Shown one piece after another: positions 12,401-27,400 of a DNA stretch of 64,000 nt. Under the pieces are notes generated by a model. That model ran no database searches. It was not told the DNA's origin and saw only the letters and a list, made by a program, of their open reading frames with translations. Numbering within the stretch: the stretch's first letter is position 1; every line of letters begins with the position of its first letter. The stretch is from Larix kaempferi. Taxonomy: Eukaryota > Streptophyta > Pinopsida > Pinales > Pinaceae. Location: positions 7,327,001 through 7,391,000 of the forward strand of contig BSBM01000711.1 of NCBI GenBank assembly GCA_027924585.1, given 5' to 3'. A program made the translations under genes and the position numbers.

Positions 12401-15400
12401 CACTAGTAAATGATTAATGAATGATGATTGATGAATGATGTTATATGGTATTATTGTTTATTTCATGTTTTTATCATTTCCATAACTAATTCAACATTCT
12501 ACATGCATTTGTTGACATATTGTTAGCATTTGATAGCTCGGTGGCACTCCTGCATCAGGTGCCTAGGGGCAGGGGTCAATAACTTGGAGTCTCATTTATA
12601 TTCTTAAAGTGACTTTATTAATGTGTTTTTATTAAAGTACCTTTTTGATGTGACGTTATGATTTAAAAGTGAGTCGCACTTTATTATGTTTCTAAAGTGA
12701 CTTTAAGTCATAAAGTGTACTTTTTAAATAATTAGGGTAATGTGACTTTTCAAAAAGAAAATTTATTGTAAAGTTCACTTAGGAGATTTAAGTGAGTGAG
12801 AGATTAGATCCCAGCCATAGATCTCTTGGCCAAGATCTAATCTCGTCCATTAAAGTTGAAAAGTCATGAGAGTAACCCTAATAGGGTCAATAAAAGATGA
12901 AAGAGACTTCATTTTTGTACAATCTGAAGGAGAGGAGCAGCACGCATCTCTAGAGGAGAGAAAGAGAGGCACGAACTCCAAGAGAACTGGAGTTGGCTCG
13001 AATCCCAAGAGAGTTGGGTGAGGAGAGCACGACTTTCTAGAAAAGAATGAGCAGCAGAATAATGGAGATGAGCAGCAGCTGAAGTGGGCACTTTTCCCTA
13101 GGTGAGGGCGCAGTTCCCAAGACATTTCTTTAGCATTTAAGAGGGTCGTACAGCACAGATTGAAGAGGGCCATACTGCTGAGTTGGTGTGCACAAAAAAC
13201 AAGGCAAAGTGGGCACAGTTTTCGAGGCAACCAACAGCACTGATTTCTGTGAGTTCCATACAGCACAGGAAGAGGGCCGTACTGCTGTTTTCTGGCACGA
13301 AAATCGAGGTAAACAGTATTGCATGTGACTATCCTGGGATGCACTGTTTGCACGTTTTCCTTGGCTGAATATTGCACTGTTTTCGAGATAGATTTTGGGC
13401 TTAGATTTCGAGAAATATATTGTACTGTACTGAAGATTAATGCTGTACCTTACAGCTGATGTAATTCTGAGATATTTTGCTGCTAGCTAATATATTTTTC
13501 TAGAACTGGTTTTCCCCAGAGGTTGGGGGGGTTTTTCCAGGGTCATTGTTGACCAAAATACTGTGTCTTAATTTGTATGACAGTCTGCTGTTTTTTATGA
13601 TTTTCCGCTGCTAAATGTACTTTATGAACAGTATATCAGCCATAGCACATGTCTATTTAATGCTTGGAAAAATTACATTGGCTTAGTTTACCATTAAAGG
13701 GTGATATCAGTGGTTCATGAAGTGTTTGACAAATCTGTCCATGAACTGTGTGTGAGCAGATTTCTGAGTTTTGTCATTTTTCAACACATATATGCATCAA
13801 AATATATAAAAAGTATATATTATATAAAAAACGATTCCTGAACGCTTCCTAACCGGAAGCTTTTGAAAATTTCGCTTCTCGCTCCCAAGTAACCTTGTTC
13901 CAGTGAACCTTTCTTCTCCACACTCTAATGATGATTCTCCCTCTAAAAATGTTTCCTTGAGCACTCTTTCTATAGTGACAAGGAGGATGGATATTGATTG
14001 AAAGAGTCTTACTGACTCTCCTAAAGCCTCTTATGCTATAATGATTGCACCTTCTAGCATTCCATGTTAGTTTTGTACCTAGGGAAGTGTTCCCCCAGAG
14101 CTGCTGGGAATCGACCCCCCCCCCCCCACAAATCGATCCCGAATCGCGCTCCGGAGGGAATCGGTGAGGAATCGATTCTGGAATCGCGATTCCTCCCGGA
14201 ATCGATTTTGTAATTCGCGCTTCCTTGGAGAAAAAAACGCTCCCTGGAATTTTTAGGAATCGATCCGGAATCGCTCTGGAATCTACTCTTCCGGATCGAT
14301 TCCTCATCGATTCCTGAGCGCTCCCGGGCAAAAAAATCGCTCCCGAAAACGCTTCCTGAGCGATTCCTTAATTTTTTTAATTTTTTTTTAATTTTTTTTT
14401 AATTTTTTTAATTTTTTTTAAATTTTTTTTAATCTTTCTAGATTGGCTAGGGTTAATTTGGGAAAATAAAGTCTATTGGACTCCATTTGGACTCATTCTA
14501 TGCCCTCAGTGGTAAGCCTCTTTCCATTTTTAAGACTCTGATTTTTTTGTATTTAAGCTTCCTTCAGAAGATATTTCATATTCTGGAACCAAATGATATG
14601 GAAAAGTCATCATCTTTATTTCCCTGGGAATGAAAGTTTGCAGAATCTCAGTGAAGTATCAGGACATGAAAAGCCACAGCTTGGGAGTGTATGGATGGAA
14701 AGGAAGAAAAATAATCAGTGTCCATTGATATCCAAGAGTGGCAGATATATGAAATACGTGAATACAGTGACGATACATCTAAATAAAATTCTTCCCATGG
14801 ACTGAGACATAGAATATAAATCAATAGGTTTGGTGGTTGGCGGTGTTGCTTGGAAGCTCAGGTGACACATTAGGAGTCCTACAGTGAAGCATAAAGCTCA
14901 AATCATGTACGTTATTCATCATCTATATACATAAAGCTCCCAAGTGTTTGTTACATAATATCTTTTGCTCTAAACAAATGAATAGTTGGATGACAGTATT
15001 CTTTTGATATCTACTGAAGTGTTGGTGTTTCAAAATTTACAGTAGAAAGAGTTGTAGGTCTTTGAGTAACTGTAATACTTCTCAAGGATTACCTAACATT
15101 TGTTGTTGCTGCATGTATTTTTGCTTCCTTCTCTTTTTTGCTTCCTTTCCCAACACCATTGACATCATTATCTTTAGAATATCTTTTAAGCTCTTACTCA
15201 TCACCTAGCTACTTCCTATGAAAGAAGCCCTGGTTGCTTGTCTTCTATGTGAAAGCTTTGTCTATTATTCAACAAGCATTGAAATTGTTCACCATTTTTC
15301 ATTTAATTTGAGCATTATAATGGTTTCCCCAAACACTGGTACCAAAAAAAAAAGTTCATTTGATGCACTGCCTAATTCATAAAATAATCCTTGGTATGAA

Positions 15401-18400
15401 GTGAGATTAACTTCCAATGACAATTTTGGTGGAGCCTAATGAAATGAATCCTTGATCTTACTCACAAGATACATACATTTTCATGTATTTCATTTTCATG
15501 TTTATTTTGGCGGTTGGCCTATTTTGTAAACATTATGGCCTAGTTTGATGGCAAATATTATATGTTGAAATTTGAAGGTTGATGTTGTTGATGATTGATG
15601 ATTGATGATTTGATGATGATCATTTAATGACAATGTTATAAGTTATAGCTCCTAGAACCTAGAAGACGAGATGATTAATCATTAATGTTATATCAATGTG
15701 TACTAAATGGTTATATGAATATCTAGATTCTATGTTTTGATGTTTTCTATAGCTAATTTGGCATAATACATGTTTTTTTTAATTTATATGCATCAAAATA
15801 TATTAAAATATATATTATATAAAAAACGCTCCCGAAAACGCTCCCGAAACGGAAGCTTTTGAAAATTTCGCTTTTCGCTCCCGCTCCCCGCTCCCAACAG
15901 CATTGTGTTCCCCTAGTGACTACTTGCCTAAGCCACTTAGAAAGGGGAAAAGCGACCCTCACATTAAAAACACATTAATGAGACTTTATAATTTTAAAGT
16001 CACTTTTGCTAAAGTTAAGTGGGTGAGTAAAAGTATATTTAAGTGAATTAAATAAAGTGATATTTTTGCTCTCATTCAATCGTGACCATTGGATTTGATC
16101 ATTTGCTCACCGCTGGATTAGAACCCATTTAGGGATTAGACAAAAAGCATGAGGGAGGCAAAACCCTATTCACTTTTGCTGATTGAAGTGAGAAAACAAG
16201 AGAGAGCTGGGGAAGAGAGGCAAAACCCTATTCACTTTTGCTGATTGAAGTGAGAAAACAAGAGAGAGCTGGGGAAGAGGAAGGGGCACGATTTTCGAGG
16301 AAGCTTGCTAAGAGATTTTGGTGGGCACGAATATCGAGACAGCCTTCTTTTATTACTGCACAAAAATCGAGGTGTACGGACTGCATTAACTGCTGGCATG
16401 AATTTCGAGACAGAGGTACAGCTGTTTATTGCTGCACAGTTTTCGAGGTGTACGGATTCCGTACCGTGCGGATTTTTTGGGGCATGGAAATCGAGGTCCG
16501 TACATTCGTACGGACTGTACCTTTCTGCACATATTTCAAGACCGTTTTTCTGCACAGTTTTCGAGGTGGTTTGCTGCACTGTTTTCTAGAAATTTTGGCA
16601 CAGTTTTCGAGGTGCTGTTAATGCACAGAAATCGAGGCAGAGTTGTGTACAAGATTCGTGAAGTTGTGGCACAGATTTCGAGACCGTGAGGCACAGAAAT
16701 CGAGGCAGAAATCTGGGTGTCTGTGGGTGGTCAGATAAGTACATTTTGACTGTAATATTTGTACTGGAATATTCTGCTGTTGAAATAAAACTCGCTCTCT
16801 CTCTCTAACTGGTTTTCTCCATAGGGGTTTTTCCAGGGCTCGATTTGGCCAAAAATCTCTGAGTCTATTTTTCATGTGTGAATGTTTTAAAATGTGTTTA
16901 CAGCCTGTTAGTAGCATTCTATTGTGTGTTTGATTGTTACAGAAAAATTTTATAAGTAACCTACAGCCTATGCATAACCGGCTGTAGGTGAAAACCACAA
17001 ATTGTTAACACAAACCAGCAGTCAATAAAGTGCAAAAAATTCTACATTCCAGTGGTTGGTATAACTCAATAATGTCAAAAGACAACTCTTCTTCTAATCC
17101 ATCTATAGTCGATATGCTCAAATGGGCTTTGTTTACTATTTTGCACTCTATCAATTTTCGTTGCCTAAAGGTGAACTTGACCCTTATCGACAACCTCTTG
17201 CTCCTCAAGCCCTTCTCACAAAGGTAGACATCAACAAGGACCCCTCTACTTATAATTAGGCCAAGACTCCCCTCAATGGGAAGCAATTATGGCAATTAAG
17301 TACAAGGATGTGATAAAAAATCAGAGTTGGGAATTGTTCCCCTTACCCAAGGGTAAGAATCTCGTTTATTGTAAGAGGGTGTATAAGACCAACAAGGCCC
17401 AAATGGACAAATTGACAAGCATAAGGATCAACTTATTGCCAAAGTTTTTCACAGAAGGAATGTATTGACTACAATGAAACTTTTGCTCCAATTGTTAGGA
17501 TGGACTTTGTTACCCCCCCCCTTTTGAGTCTTTGACATGGTTGTCCACATGTGATTTTTGTCACACATTCAACAGAAGTTACAGAGTGATGGAGCTATGG
17601 ATGGCCTAGGTTCCTTGATGCTTTTGCTTCATGTTGTGATGATGTCCTAGTGTTGATGATGCTCTAGCATATATGGATTTTCATGATACATTTGGGCTAG
17701 TACCTATGGGATGTGCCTGTTCATGATGTTTGGCCATTTATGTACTCTCATATGTGTGATTATGGATGTGTTTATGAGGGTTTGATGGTGCACTTCATTT
17801 ACATGTGTCACATGGATCTTCCTCTTAATGTGTGCCCTAATGCTCTTGCTTTGATTTTCCATTTATTGCTCATGACTTATTGATGGAGCACTCTAGCTCA
17901 AACACATGTATGATCATGTAACATCTATTTTTATGAGAGCTCTCTAGCTTGTGGGGCATGATTTGATGGCATGGATGACTTATGATGCATATCCTTTGGA
18001 GCACACTTGTTCTTGGTTGGCTTACATGGATGATTCATGATATGGTGACATCTGGAGGCATTTCATGCCTAGAGCTCTTGTTCATATCATGTGTTTCATG
18101 ATTGAGGATGTTTGATGGTTAACTCTCCACAGAGCACCCTCCATCCTAGCTCTTTTTTGAGGATGTGTACCATCTTTTTGGTAGAGCACTCAAGCTGTTT
18201 GGATGCACTTTCATACTCATGAATGGTTTTCTCTTAGAGCATTCTTGCTTCTTTGCCATATGGATGACACCTTGGTTCTATGGACTATCGTCAATAGTTG
18301 AGCGCCCTCCTTGATTATCTCTCTTGGCACTTGTGGAGGCACGATGTGACTTGTAGATGTGGCCATCCCCTTCTTCATGGATTTGGTTAACTATTATGGA

Positions 18401-21400
18401 CAATTGTTCTTGAGTTGGATGCTTCTATTATGGATGAGTGATCTCCTTGGAGGTTGGCCGGATATTGTGGGGACTTTACTCTTGGATTTATGCTTCTATC
18501 TTGATTGGTGGGCTCCTTATTCTATGGATCTAGCTTTTGCACAGATTTTGATGAGTTGGCACTTGGATATTGAGCCATATGGAGGCAGCGTCCTAGTTTG
18601 AAGGGCTATTGTCGGCCTCTATTTGATGAATATATGATGATGTGCCTTATAAATGCTTGCATCAAAATGTATGATTTATGTGAGAAGCCCATATATGCAT
18701 ATAGCGCCAACTCTGCAGGGAGCCACTGAATTGCCATTGCAAGCAAAGTTGCCACGGGATGGTTAAACTACATGGTGGTAGTCGTGCAGCAGTTAGAGAC
18801 AGTCGCACAGTGGATCACACGGCGGTCTGGTTTCATGCGCGCAGTATCGCTGCACAATAAAGAAATTGATAGGCGCAAAAGTGTGCATGGCCAAATTAGT
18901 TTGTGCAGTATCGCACATGAACTAGGGTAACATGCACACAGTGCCACACATAGTGAAGTGAGATTATGTGGCATAAGTTGCTGCGTAGTAAAATAAATCA
19001 GTATTAGACAATATTGTCTTGGTATCAGAAGTAGAAAGGAGGAAAAAGATCCCCCATGGTCACGATAGGCCACTGAGGCCGCTGGGGACATGACAGGATG
19101 GGTGCATTATGGGATGATCTTAGCACATTGAAGCCACATTCTCATCTTCAAGCAGCAGTAAATCCTATTCAACCTCAGTCTGAGCTGGTTTTGGTCAATG
19201 CTGGACACTTTTGGACAGGTTTGAGAGGTCTCTCAGCCATAAAGAAGTAAATCTGGGCAGTTTTGAGGAGGTTCTAGGCATGAGATAGCCCCTAGCCAGC
19301 ATTCTGGGCATATCTCAACTCCAAAACAATCCTAAACCAGCAGTAACAGCCCTAAAATAAATTCTGCCGGTGAAAACAGTATCAGCATGTTTGTGCAATA
19401 AAACTTCATCTCTGAGCACAGTTTCAGCATCAAATCACCTTCATTCTCCATGCTGAGCGGTTCCTAGTCAATAACCAGCATGTTTGGCAGTTAAAGGCAT
19501 GAAAATCAAACCTAGAAAAAATCTGGGCAGTTTTGAGTGAATATGTGGCAAGAAACACCATAAATCAGCAGTAATAGGCCCAATTCCTAATTCTGGGTCG
19601 AATTTGAGGGTTAAATTCCATTTCTGGGCATGAACAGCAGTCATAAAAGCTTTGAAATGTCAACATTGGAACCTTAGGCAGACCTGTAGCAGCAGCAAGC
19701 AAAATCTGGAGGAGAACATCACTGTTTAAGGCATCCAAGTTGGACCAATCCAGATATAAAACTTGCAGACCTGTGTTTTTTCACTCGAAGAGGAGGTTAT
19801 TTGTTTGAGGGAGAGACCGATCTGTGGTTCCAAGGCCAGGTGGTCCATCTTATATCATCTTTGAGAGGGCATTCACATCAGAAGCACCCTGCTCCTCACA
19901 CCACACCAATCTTGGAGGAATGTCTCTCATTGATAATATTGATGAAGTGTACCCTAAGCATTATAATCCTGCAATCTCCAACAGCAATGTGTTCTGGCTA
20001 TGATCCCGTGGCAAAACTGGGCATGATTGATGCAGATCTGTAACAATTGATCAGGCCAATCCACTTCCAGAACACTGTAATGATAAGAACAGCATTATCC
20101 TTAAAGACAAACTTAAAATGAAGTTATTGAGGTTTTGAGGGTCTTATAACACTAGCAGTTGTACTTAAAGTTTATGGGGGACGTCAGTCCTTTGGAGGTC
20201 CCATTATTTATTCATCTGTGCTTATGGAACACCCTATTGGTGTCTTGTTTGAAGGAAACACCCTTTTTTCGTGGAAGTTTCATTGTAGACCATCTCCTTC
20301 GAACATGTTCTTCTAGGAGGGTCCTCATCTATTGGAGCACTAGAGCCTATGGAAGCTAGAGTTTGGCATTATTCATCATTGCCTTGTGGGAGTTTTGTAC
20401 TTTGAGACTTTTATGTGGACATACCTTGTTGGAGTATCTTCTTGAAGGGGCCTTTGGAGATCATGTGCCATCATCACTTGCGTTTGATCCCTTGCTTGAT
20501 GGAGGTGCCCCCTCATTTTGGGGACTTGTGTATCTCTTGTAATGTACAAGTGGCATTGACCACCATTTTTAATTATTTGTTAGGAGTTAATTGGATTACT
20601 GGGGTTTTTTGTATTATTTTACTCCACCCTAGGCTAGATATAGGAAATAATGAATATTTTATTGTAAAGGAAGTCGAGGTACTCTCCTATATAAAGAAAG
20701 CATCTTCCTCATTTAAACTCATGCTTGGATTTTGAGAGCTCTCTCTCTTTTGGAGCCTAATTGACATATCTCTTATGGAGCATCCTGAAGTGTAAAAAAC
20801 TTCTTCTCTTGGGGTTTTTTGATGCTAAATATTGAGGTATCTTGTATCTTTTGGCCTTGAAAGATTTATTTATCTAGTCCATAAGATGTTAGCTTTTTAG
20901 CTCAGGGGGCACTCCGCATGTTTGTCTTGTATGTGGAAGTGACCATGAAATTACATTACCTAGGCACTTGACTGTCTTTTATAAAGTTTGTAATAAAGGG
21001 GGTCTTTTTATAAAGTGACTTTTTGTAATGTGTCCTAATTATTTTTATAAAGTGACTTTATGACATAAAGTGCACTTATTTCATAAAGTGAGAAAATACA
21101 TTAAAAATGTAAGTGATTCATTTTGGAGGGAATGAACCATGTCCCTTGATCTTGTAATGACAAGATTAGATCTTGTCCATTGGATTTAGGGATGGGGAAG
21201 GTGAAAATTCACTTTCAGATTATAAGAGTAAGCCTAGGGTAATGTGCAAGACACAGTTTTCCAAGAGTGAGCATTTTGGTGTGAGATTTGAGTTTTTGAG
21301 AAGGGAGCTCATTTCCCAAGGAGTGGGGCACAATTCCCAAGGCAGATGACTGCATTTATTGCTGGAGGGCCGACTGTACTTTATCTGGGCCGTACTTCCT

Positions 21401-24400
21401 CAGTTGGCACGCAGTTTGAGGGACTGTTCTACCGCAGAGAAATCAAGGAGATGCTTGTACAAACTGTACAGAAAATTTGGGCAGATAACCTAAGTCACCT
21501 GGTTCGAGTTCATGTTGGAATTTGGAGACCTTGAAAATCAACAAAAAATCGGCGATAAAAAAAATAAAATTTGAAAATTAAAAAATATATGAAATTTTTT
21601 AATAAATTTTATAATAATACATAAGTTTTTCATATAAGCTAACTTATTATTAATTAGATTTTCTATTTTTAAATTTATTAATTATATTCTGTGTTTCTTT
21701 AAATATGAAAACCAACCTAAGTTTACATTATTTTATATCATTATACCATATAACTTAGTAATATATTTATTTATATTTGATACTTTCCCCTTTATCGTAT
21801 ACATTTTCTCAAAAAGCGAGGTGATGCTTTCGAAATTCCTCGTGAACAATGAATGTATTCATCTTGTGGTTATCACGTGGCCCGTGGGTTGAGACTGTGT
21901 CGTGCTACTGCCCACTAATATTGCGGAGTGCCTCACACTCACACAACGACGGCCCTGGCCTGCAGTCCGCAACCTCGGCCCTCTTTTCATGAGTTACATC
22001 CCTTACAACAGCGGCCTCACACTCACAGTAGGATTTATCCGTGGCATGATTAACGGTAGGGTTTACCCGCGGGCCGCCCAAATAAAAGAAGACGATTTTA
22101 TGCATCTCATTTCTTGTTTCCTCTTGGCACGACAAATTTACGCATCCAGTTTCCTCTTCGCTCAGCTGCCCTGTGGTTGTGGCTTGAAAATCGGCGATTT
22201 TCAACGAAGAAAATCAACTGTCCAAAAAATCCAGTGATTTTCAAATTTGAAGGAGAAAATGCGCAGAATCCGGTGACTTAGACAGAAATTGAGGTGCTGG
22301 GAACAAGCTTCAAGGAGGGGCTGCTGTAGTGGAGGCCATACTGCTGTCTGGGCACGTTTTTCAAGGTGCTGCACAGAAATTTAAGTGATGGTACAGTCAT
22401 TTAATGTTATTTAAATGCTACTGTAAACTCTGATTTTATTTGCCTGAGAATGCACTAATAAAATACTCTTAGACTGGTATTCCCCTTGTGGGTTTTTTTC
22501 AAGGTCTCTGTTGACCAAAAATTTCAGTGCTTACATGCTTTTTTTAACTGCTGGTTTAATCTCCTGTGCATGGATATTTGGGACTGTCTGCTGTTATATG
22601 TGTTTTTTCCACTGTAAAAGTACTTTACAAACTGTGGATTACCCTACAGTTAAGTTCTATTTTATGCTTGATAAATGTGCAAGACTTGTGTGTACTGTTG
22701 ATGTTAATATCAATGATTTGCAAAGTGTTTGACGAAAGTCATTAGTGACTGTGCATGCACAGTGAGCAGACTTTTTGTCATTTTTCAGCATAAGAAGGGT
22801 AGTGTTACCCTATTGATTTATCATGCTATAGCTTCGTAGGCTGATTGAAGTATTTGGCATCCTTAGGAGCGGTACTCATCAATTTTACATTGACTAAAGG
22901 TAAGCTAAATAGATAGTTTGAAGGTGTCTACTAAAAGCTACTCTTCCTTGGTGAATTTTGCAAGAAACGAATTGTTTGGGGTAGGAATTTGGCATGCATT
23001 TTGCAGGCATTCCTGTCAAATGCATACAAACAAGACCTGCGAGGTATCATCCTGAGACTCTATATGCCCAGGAAATTGGCACTATTCTTTATAACCCTCC
23101 CCTCACCTATACTAAAAAAAGACCTCAAGTTTTGCTAAGTCTAACTCTTCAAATCACCATGTGCCTCATTGCCATAGCCTAGCAATCCTATCTAGGGAAG
23201 CCCCCCTCAAGTTTGAGAAGAGCCAACCGAAAGTGCACAGAGGTGGTTATTGATGTGACAGTGGATAACACCTCTAAGTTATAGTTGGGCTAGTTGTGTT
23301 CTTGGGGCTTCAACTATACCTGCTAGTTCATGTTGTAACAAGGTGTTCAAACATAGATCACAATTTTTGCATGCTCATCCCAACCGAATACCTTCAAGGG
23401 GATCACCTCTTTCTTTCTAGTTGTCTTAATTGATTGAGGAAACAAGTAACATGAAATGATCCACGCTTTTTCTAGATCTAGATCGGTGACAATGTGGCTT
23501 TCTTATCGTCCCCTGCAAAACTCTAACGGTGGTTCGATCGAGTTCCTCAATACCCTTGAGGAGTGTTGTTACAAGCTCCAAGACAAACACCACCAATCTA
23601 GCAAACAGATCAGCTCTATGAGATTCTAAAGTCGAGCTCTCTTCATTCAAAGAACCCCTCTCGAGATTCGGTCAAGTTTATTTCCCATGGCCTTGCATGT
23701 TAGGTGAGTTGGGCTTCCTTGCTCTTGTCTTCTCCCCCAAGATCATGATTCATGAAGCAAGGTCCCCTCAGCTCGACCAATCCACTAAAGACATCTTACG
23801 CCAATGCATCCACTATTTCAGTCACTAATGACTCCAATAAGGAGCTTTCACAACCATTGATGACTCCAATGAGGAACCTAATCCTCAACTCCCTCATTTT
23901 GCCTCAACCACAAGCTCTAGCATGCCGTAACACCCTCTCTTTTGTGGTACATCTCTATTCAGTTTTTAGCATTTCTCTTGTAGTTGTGCACTCTGTTATA
24001 GTTTCTTTTAGCTAGAAAACTAGATCCTTATCCTTATATGCCTTTTGAAGGTGTTGTTACAGGACTTTCTTTTACACTCTCACTTTGTACTTCACTGAAC
24101 GTACTCTTTTAGTCCCATTGAACTACTTTTGCGATCATTTGTTAGACATTTTTAAAAATTATCTTATCCCAAGACTAAAAAAGGCCAATTTGATATGCTG
24201 ATACAGAGTGCAAATATGGGCTATGAACTCTCAACTCAATTTTCAGTTTACCACGAGCAGAACTTTGAGGCTTCTTCCATACTCAAAAACCCTAGAAAAT
24301 CATCAAGACCAAAGCACTATGCTTCTAAACTCTTTGAACAATAGCCTACACCCTGCGCCCTAGACACAAAGTTCTGACCTGATAAGTATCAATCAAGAAA

Positions 24401-27400
24401 ACAAAACTCTAATTTAATTATGATATTTTAGTACATTATGTATATATCAATGTAAAATTCCTATGAACAATTACTCAACAACACAGACTATGAAGATTGT
24501 GTCACACTAAAACTTATCCTGACTCAAAACCTAACTCAATTACTAACAAATGAACTGAAAACAGACTTAAACCACTGATACAACCAATCATGTAATTGAT
24601 TGATTCTACGAAAGCAATCATCGTAATCAAAGTGCCAATACAACCAATCATGCAGTGGAAACACTCTCCAAGATTCCTATGTGTGCTCAACAATCATAGA
24701 GGGCAAGAATGTTGTTGTTATGCAACCCATAACATGAATGATTATTGGTCGGTAAGAAGCCAGAAAAATCCAAAGCTATATGTTGACCTCTAAAACACAT
24801 CATCCATTGCCCAACATGATCAACATAATTCCCTTTATCTAGGTAATGATAAGACTCAAACTTATATACTAGAATAAAATCAAGATACATCATCATGACG
24901 AAGTCAGCAGATTTATCATGTTGACAAAAATTAACAGAAACTGCTATCACCTCCTCATTGTCAAAAAAATCAGCTTTTGCATGAACTCAAGGTTTTCCTT
25001 CGTGTTGCAATGGTATTCCCACTAGATGCTCTTCTTGAATCAGATTCTTCATAAAAATGGGCAATGGATTTTCCTCTGGATTCAGATCTTCAAGACTCAT
25101 CCGTTGCACCTCCTCTTCAAATATGAAACCACTGCTGAGAAGGGTCCACAAATCAGTATCTAAAGATTCTAAACTTCATTCTTGTCCCTAGTGATTGTTG
25201 AGATCAATATCTTATATAGGATCATCAAGATGCATACCATGAAAATCACGAAGTCTTAATCGTCCTTTTCCTCATCAAATGTGGAGTTAAAATAGAGAGG
25301 ATTTATCCCCACAACATCCTCTTCATCCTCATCATCATCATAGGATTTTCCCAATATTCTATGGAATCTTCCTAGAAAGCCCATAATGGATGAAAACTAG
25401 TTGCAAGTAAATCTGTATCTCTGCCCTGGCATCATGATCACACATTAGGGACATCAATAACTGCATCAATACATCTTCATGTACAAAATCAAAACAGTGA
25501 AGAAATCTATCAAAAGCTCTAAGATGTCATTAAAACCTTGATACTTCAACAAGTAATCACACTACCAACTTCCACAAGTGGATTAGGATACTATGGTATC
25601 CTATTGAAGTCTAACAAGGCATGCAATGTCACCATCTTTGGTCCTAGTGATTGTGAAATTGGTCCAAGTGATCAAACCCCTCAAATCGGAGTCACCAAAC
25701 AAGACATAGAATCTTCTTAATCCATGTGCCTTATATTGTCGAATGTGGATCTCATCATAAACCAATGTTCCCCCAAGTTTTCGGGACAAGGGGACGCGGG
25801 AGCGGGGAAATGCACATTCAGGACGCGTAGAAACCACCCCCAAATTTTATGGGAAATTCAGGGGGGACGAGGGAACGTCTCTAAAATTATAAAAATAAAA
25901 TAAAATACCAAAAATAATAATTCATTAGATGTATATCCATGTTTGTGCAATGTAAATACTAAATATATTGATTTATTTTGTAAGTAGTACCAAGTAGAGA
26001 TTTTAAAAAGTGAAAATAATGGAAAAACATAAAAAAAAAAAACATATATTCTAAGGGGCATGGGAAGGGAAACGTTTTGCCATGAGTCCCCAAGTCCTCG
26101 GGATGCAAGAAATGCGGGAAACGCGTACCCGACCCTGCGGAACGCGTCCCTGTGGAACACTGTCATAAACCACATGTAGCAGGAACCATCATACTCAAGG
26201 GAAAGATCTTCACTCCTCAACAACACTGAAAATATTATTGCTATAAGTGGTCCCTTAGAAATCAATCTTGGGGATGTCTGAGATTATCTACAAAAGGTGC
26301 CCCTCTCTTTAAAGTTTAGCACAATCCCTCCTGCTTTTGAGTTGGTCCTTTTCTAACTCAAGGGGGTTATCCATGTGGGTCTTCAAAGCTGTGAATAAGA
26401 TCAATAATATCTACTCCAAAAACACAAAATTCAAGGACATGAAATTCTAATTTTATCTTGACTAATGCGTTGGTCCATTTGAAAGATGAAGTCTAAAGAT
26501 ACTGATAGGGCAAGACTAGCATTGAATCCTACTTATCCAAAATCTTTAAAGATCTTAAGACACATGAGAGCAATCATAAGAACAAATTCTCAAGCATTCA
26601 AACATTCATCATACATCAAAGGTATAGGATACCTATTGTCTTTGATTTATCAACATTTAGTCAAAGACATTGTCTAAAGAACTTCATATCAACATACCTA
26701 ACGAAAGGGCTTATAATCCTTATCCCCTATATCTCTCGCACATTAGAAATAAGTCTGTAGTAAAGCTACACTAAGGATTATATCTATGAGTACATAGATT
26801 GATGGAAAGGAAGAAGAGAAAAGAACCACAGACATTGATCCTCCTCCTTTATCATATATTTATACTTGAAACTGTTGATATCCAAACATGGAAACTGATC
26901 TAAATTTTAAATGACTCTTCCTCTAAAGGTAAATCTTCTAAATAACACATAAAAGTCTCTCCGTATAGGCCTCCTTGCTAGAAATCATATATGAACAAAG
27001 CCAAAAATATAGCATGTTGATTGATGTAGACTTGGAAGCCTCTTTCTCTCAGAAAAAGTGCCCAACTAGAGATGCATGTACTCAAATTAGCCTCCAGACC
27101 AGCACCCTAGACTCATTGTGATGTGCCTTCTCTCCACTGGTTACCACTATATTTAGCACGCCCAAAAGCACCAAAAGTAAAAGTAGCACCCTCCTGTACT
27201 GCAAAAAATAAAGAGCAAATCTTTTTCTATGAAACTTCTCTCACATCACAATTCTCAACTTGTATCCCATCATGCCAACATACATACTAGCTCTATCAGA
27301 TATCAGCTAAACTCACACCTCACATAGGCCTACCCACCAATATCCCATTGCCAGATTCTTTCTGATAGCCTCGAGTGTTGAGGGAGATTCAATCTATCAC

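Larger units (their letters stand above)
8969..13897 (+). mobile_element. hAT transposon with transposase remnant, holding a solo LTR
   Basis: Flanked by the 8-bp duplication TTCCAGTG (8961-8968 and 13898-13905). Ends are CTACGTTGCGGGGAAGCG and, reversed, CAAGGTTACTTGGGAGCG, matching at 12 of 18. Without the nested LTR it is 3,658 bp. The left arm (about 8990-9270) is packed with CGCTTCC/GGAAGCG and ATCGATTCC words, and the right arm (about 13830-13890) has the same words. A transposase frame runs 9770-12255. It sits inside the Copia remnant. Confidence 0.9.

Noticed and set aside
14117-14130. Long C run as a possible G-quadruplex signal
   Set aside because: It is a single homopolymer run at the end of a hAT arm, without separate G tracts. 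Slippage explains it.
16285-16710. Word array considered as a CRISPR-like repeat
   Set aside because: Spacing and words are irregular, and the context is a plant LTR with target duplications.
16232-16998. Open frames of 86-127 codons with repeating peptide pieces on both strands
   Set aside because: They are translations of the GGCACAG...TCGAGG word array in a solo LTR. The repeats are nucleotide-level and occur equally in several frames.
17508-19027. A possible LTR from TGTTACCCCC to a TGGTATCAGAAG primer-like site
   Set aside because: The proposed right end does not finish in CA, no partner LTR or coding region was found, and the primer match is imperfect.
21902-22237. 111-codon open frame as a gene
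   Set aside because: It lies in a small hAT without splice or homology support. It is kept only as a possible captured fragment.
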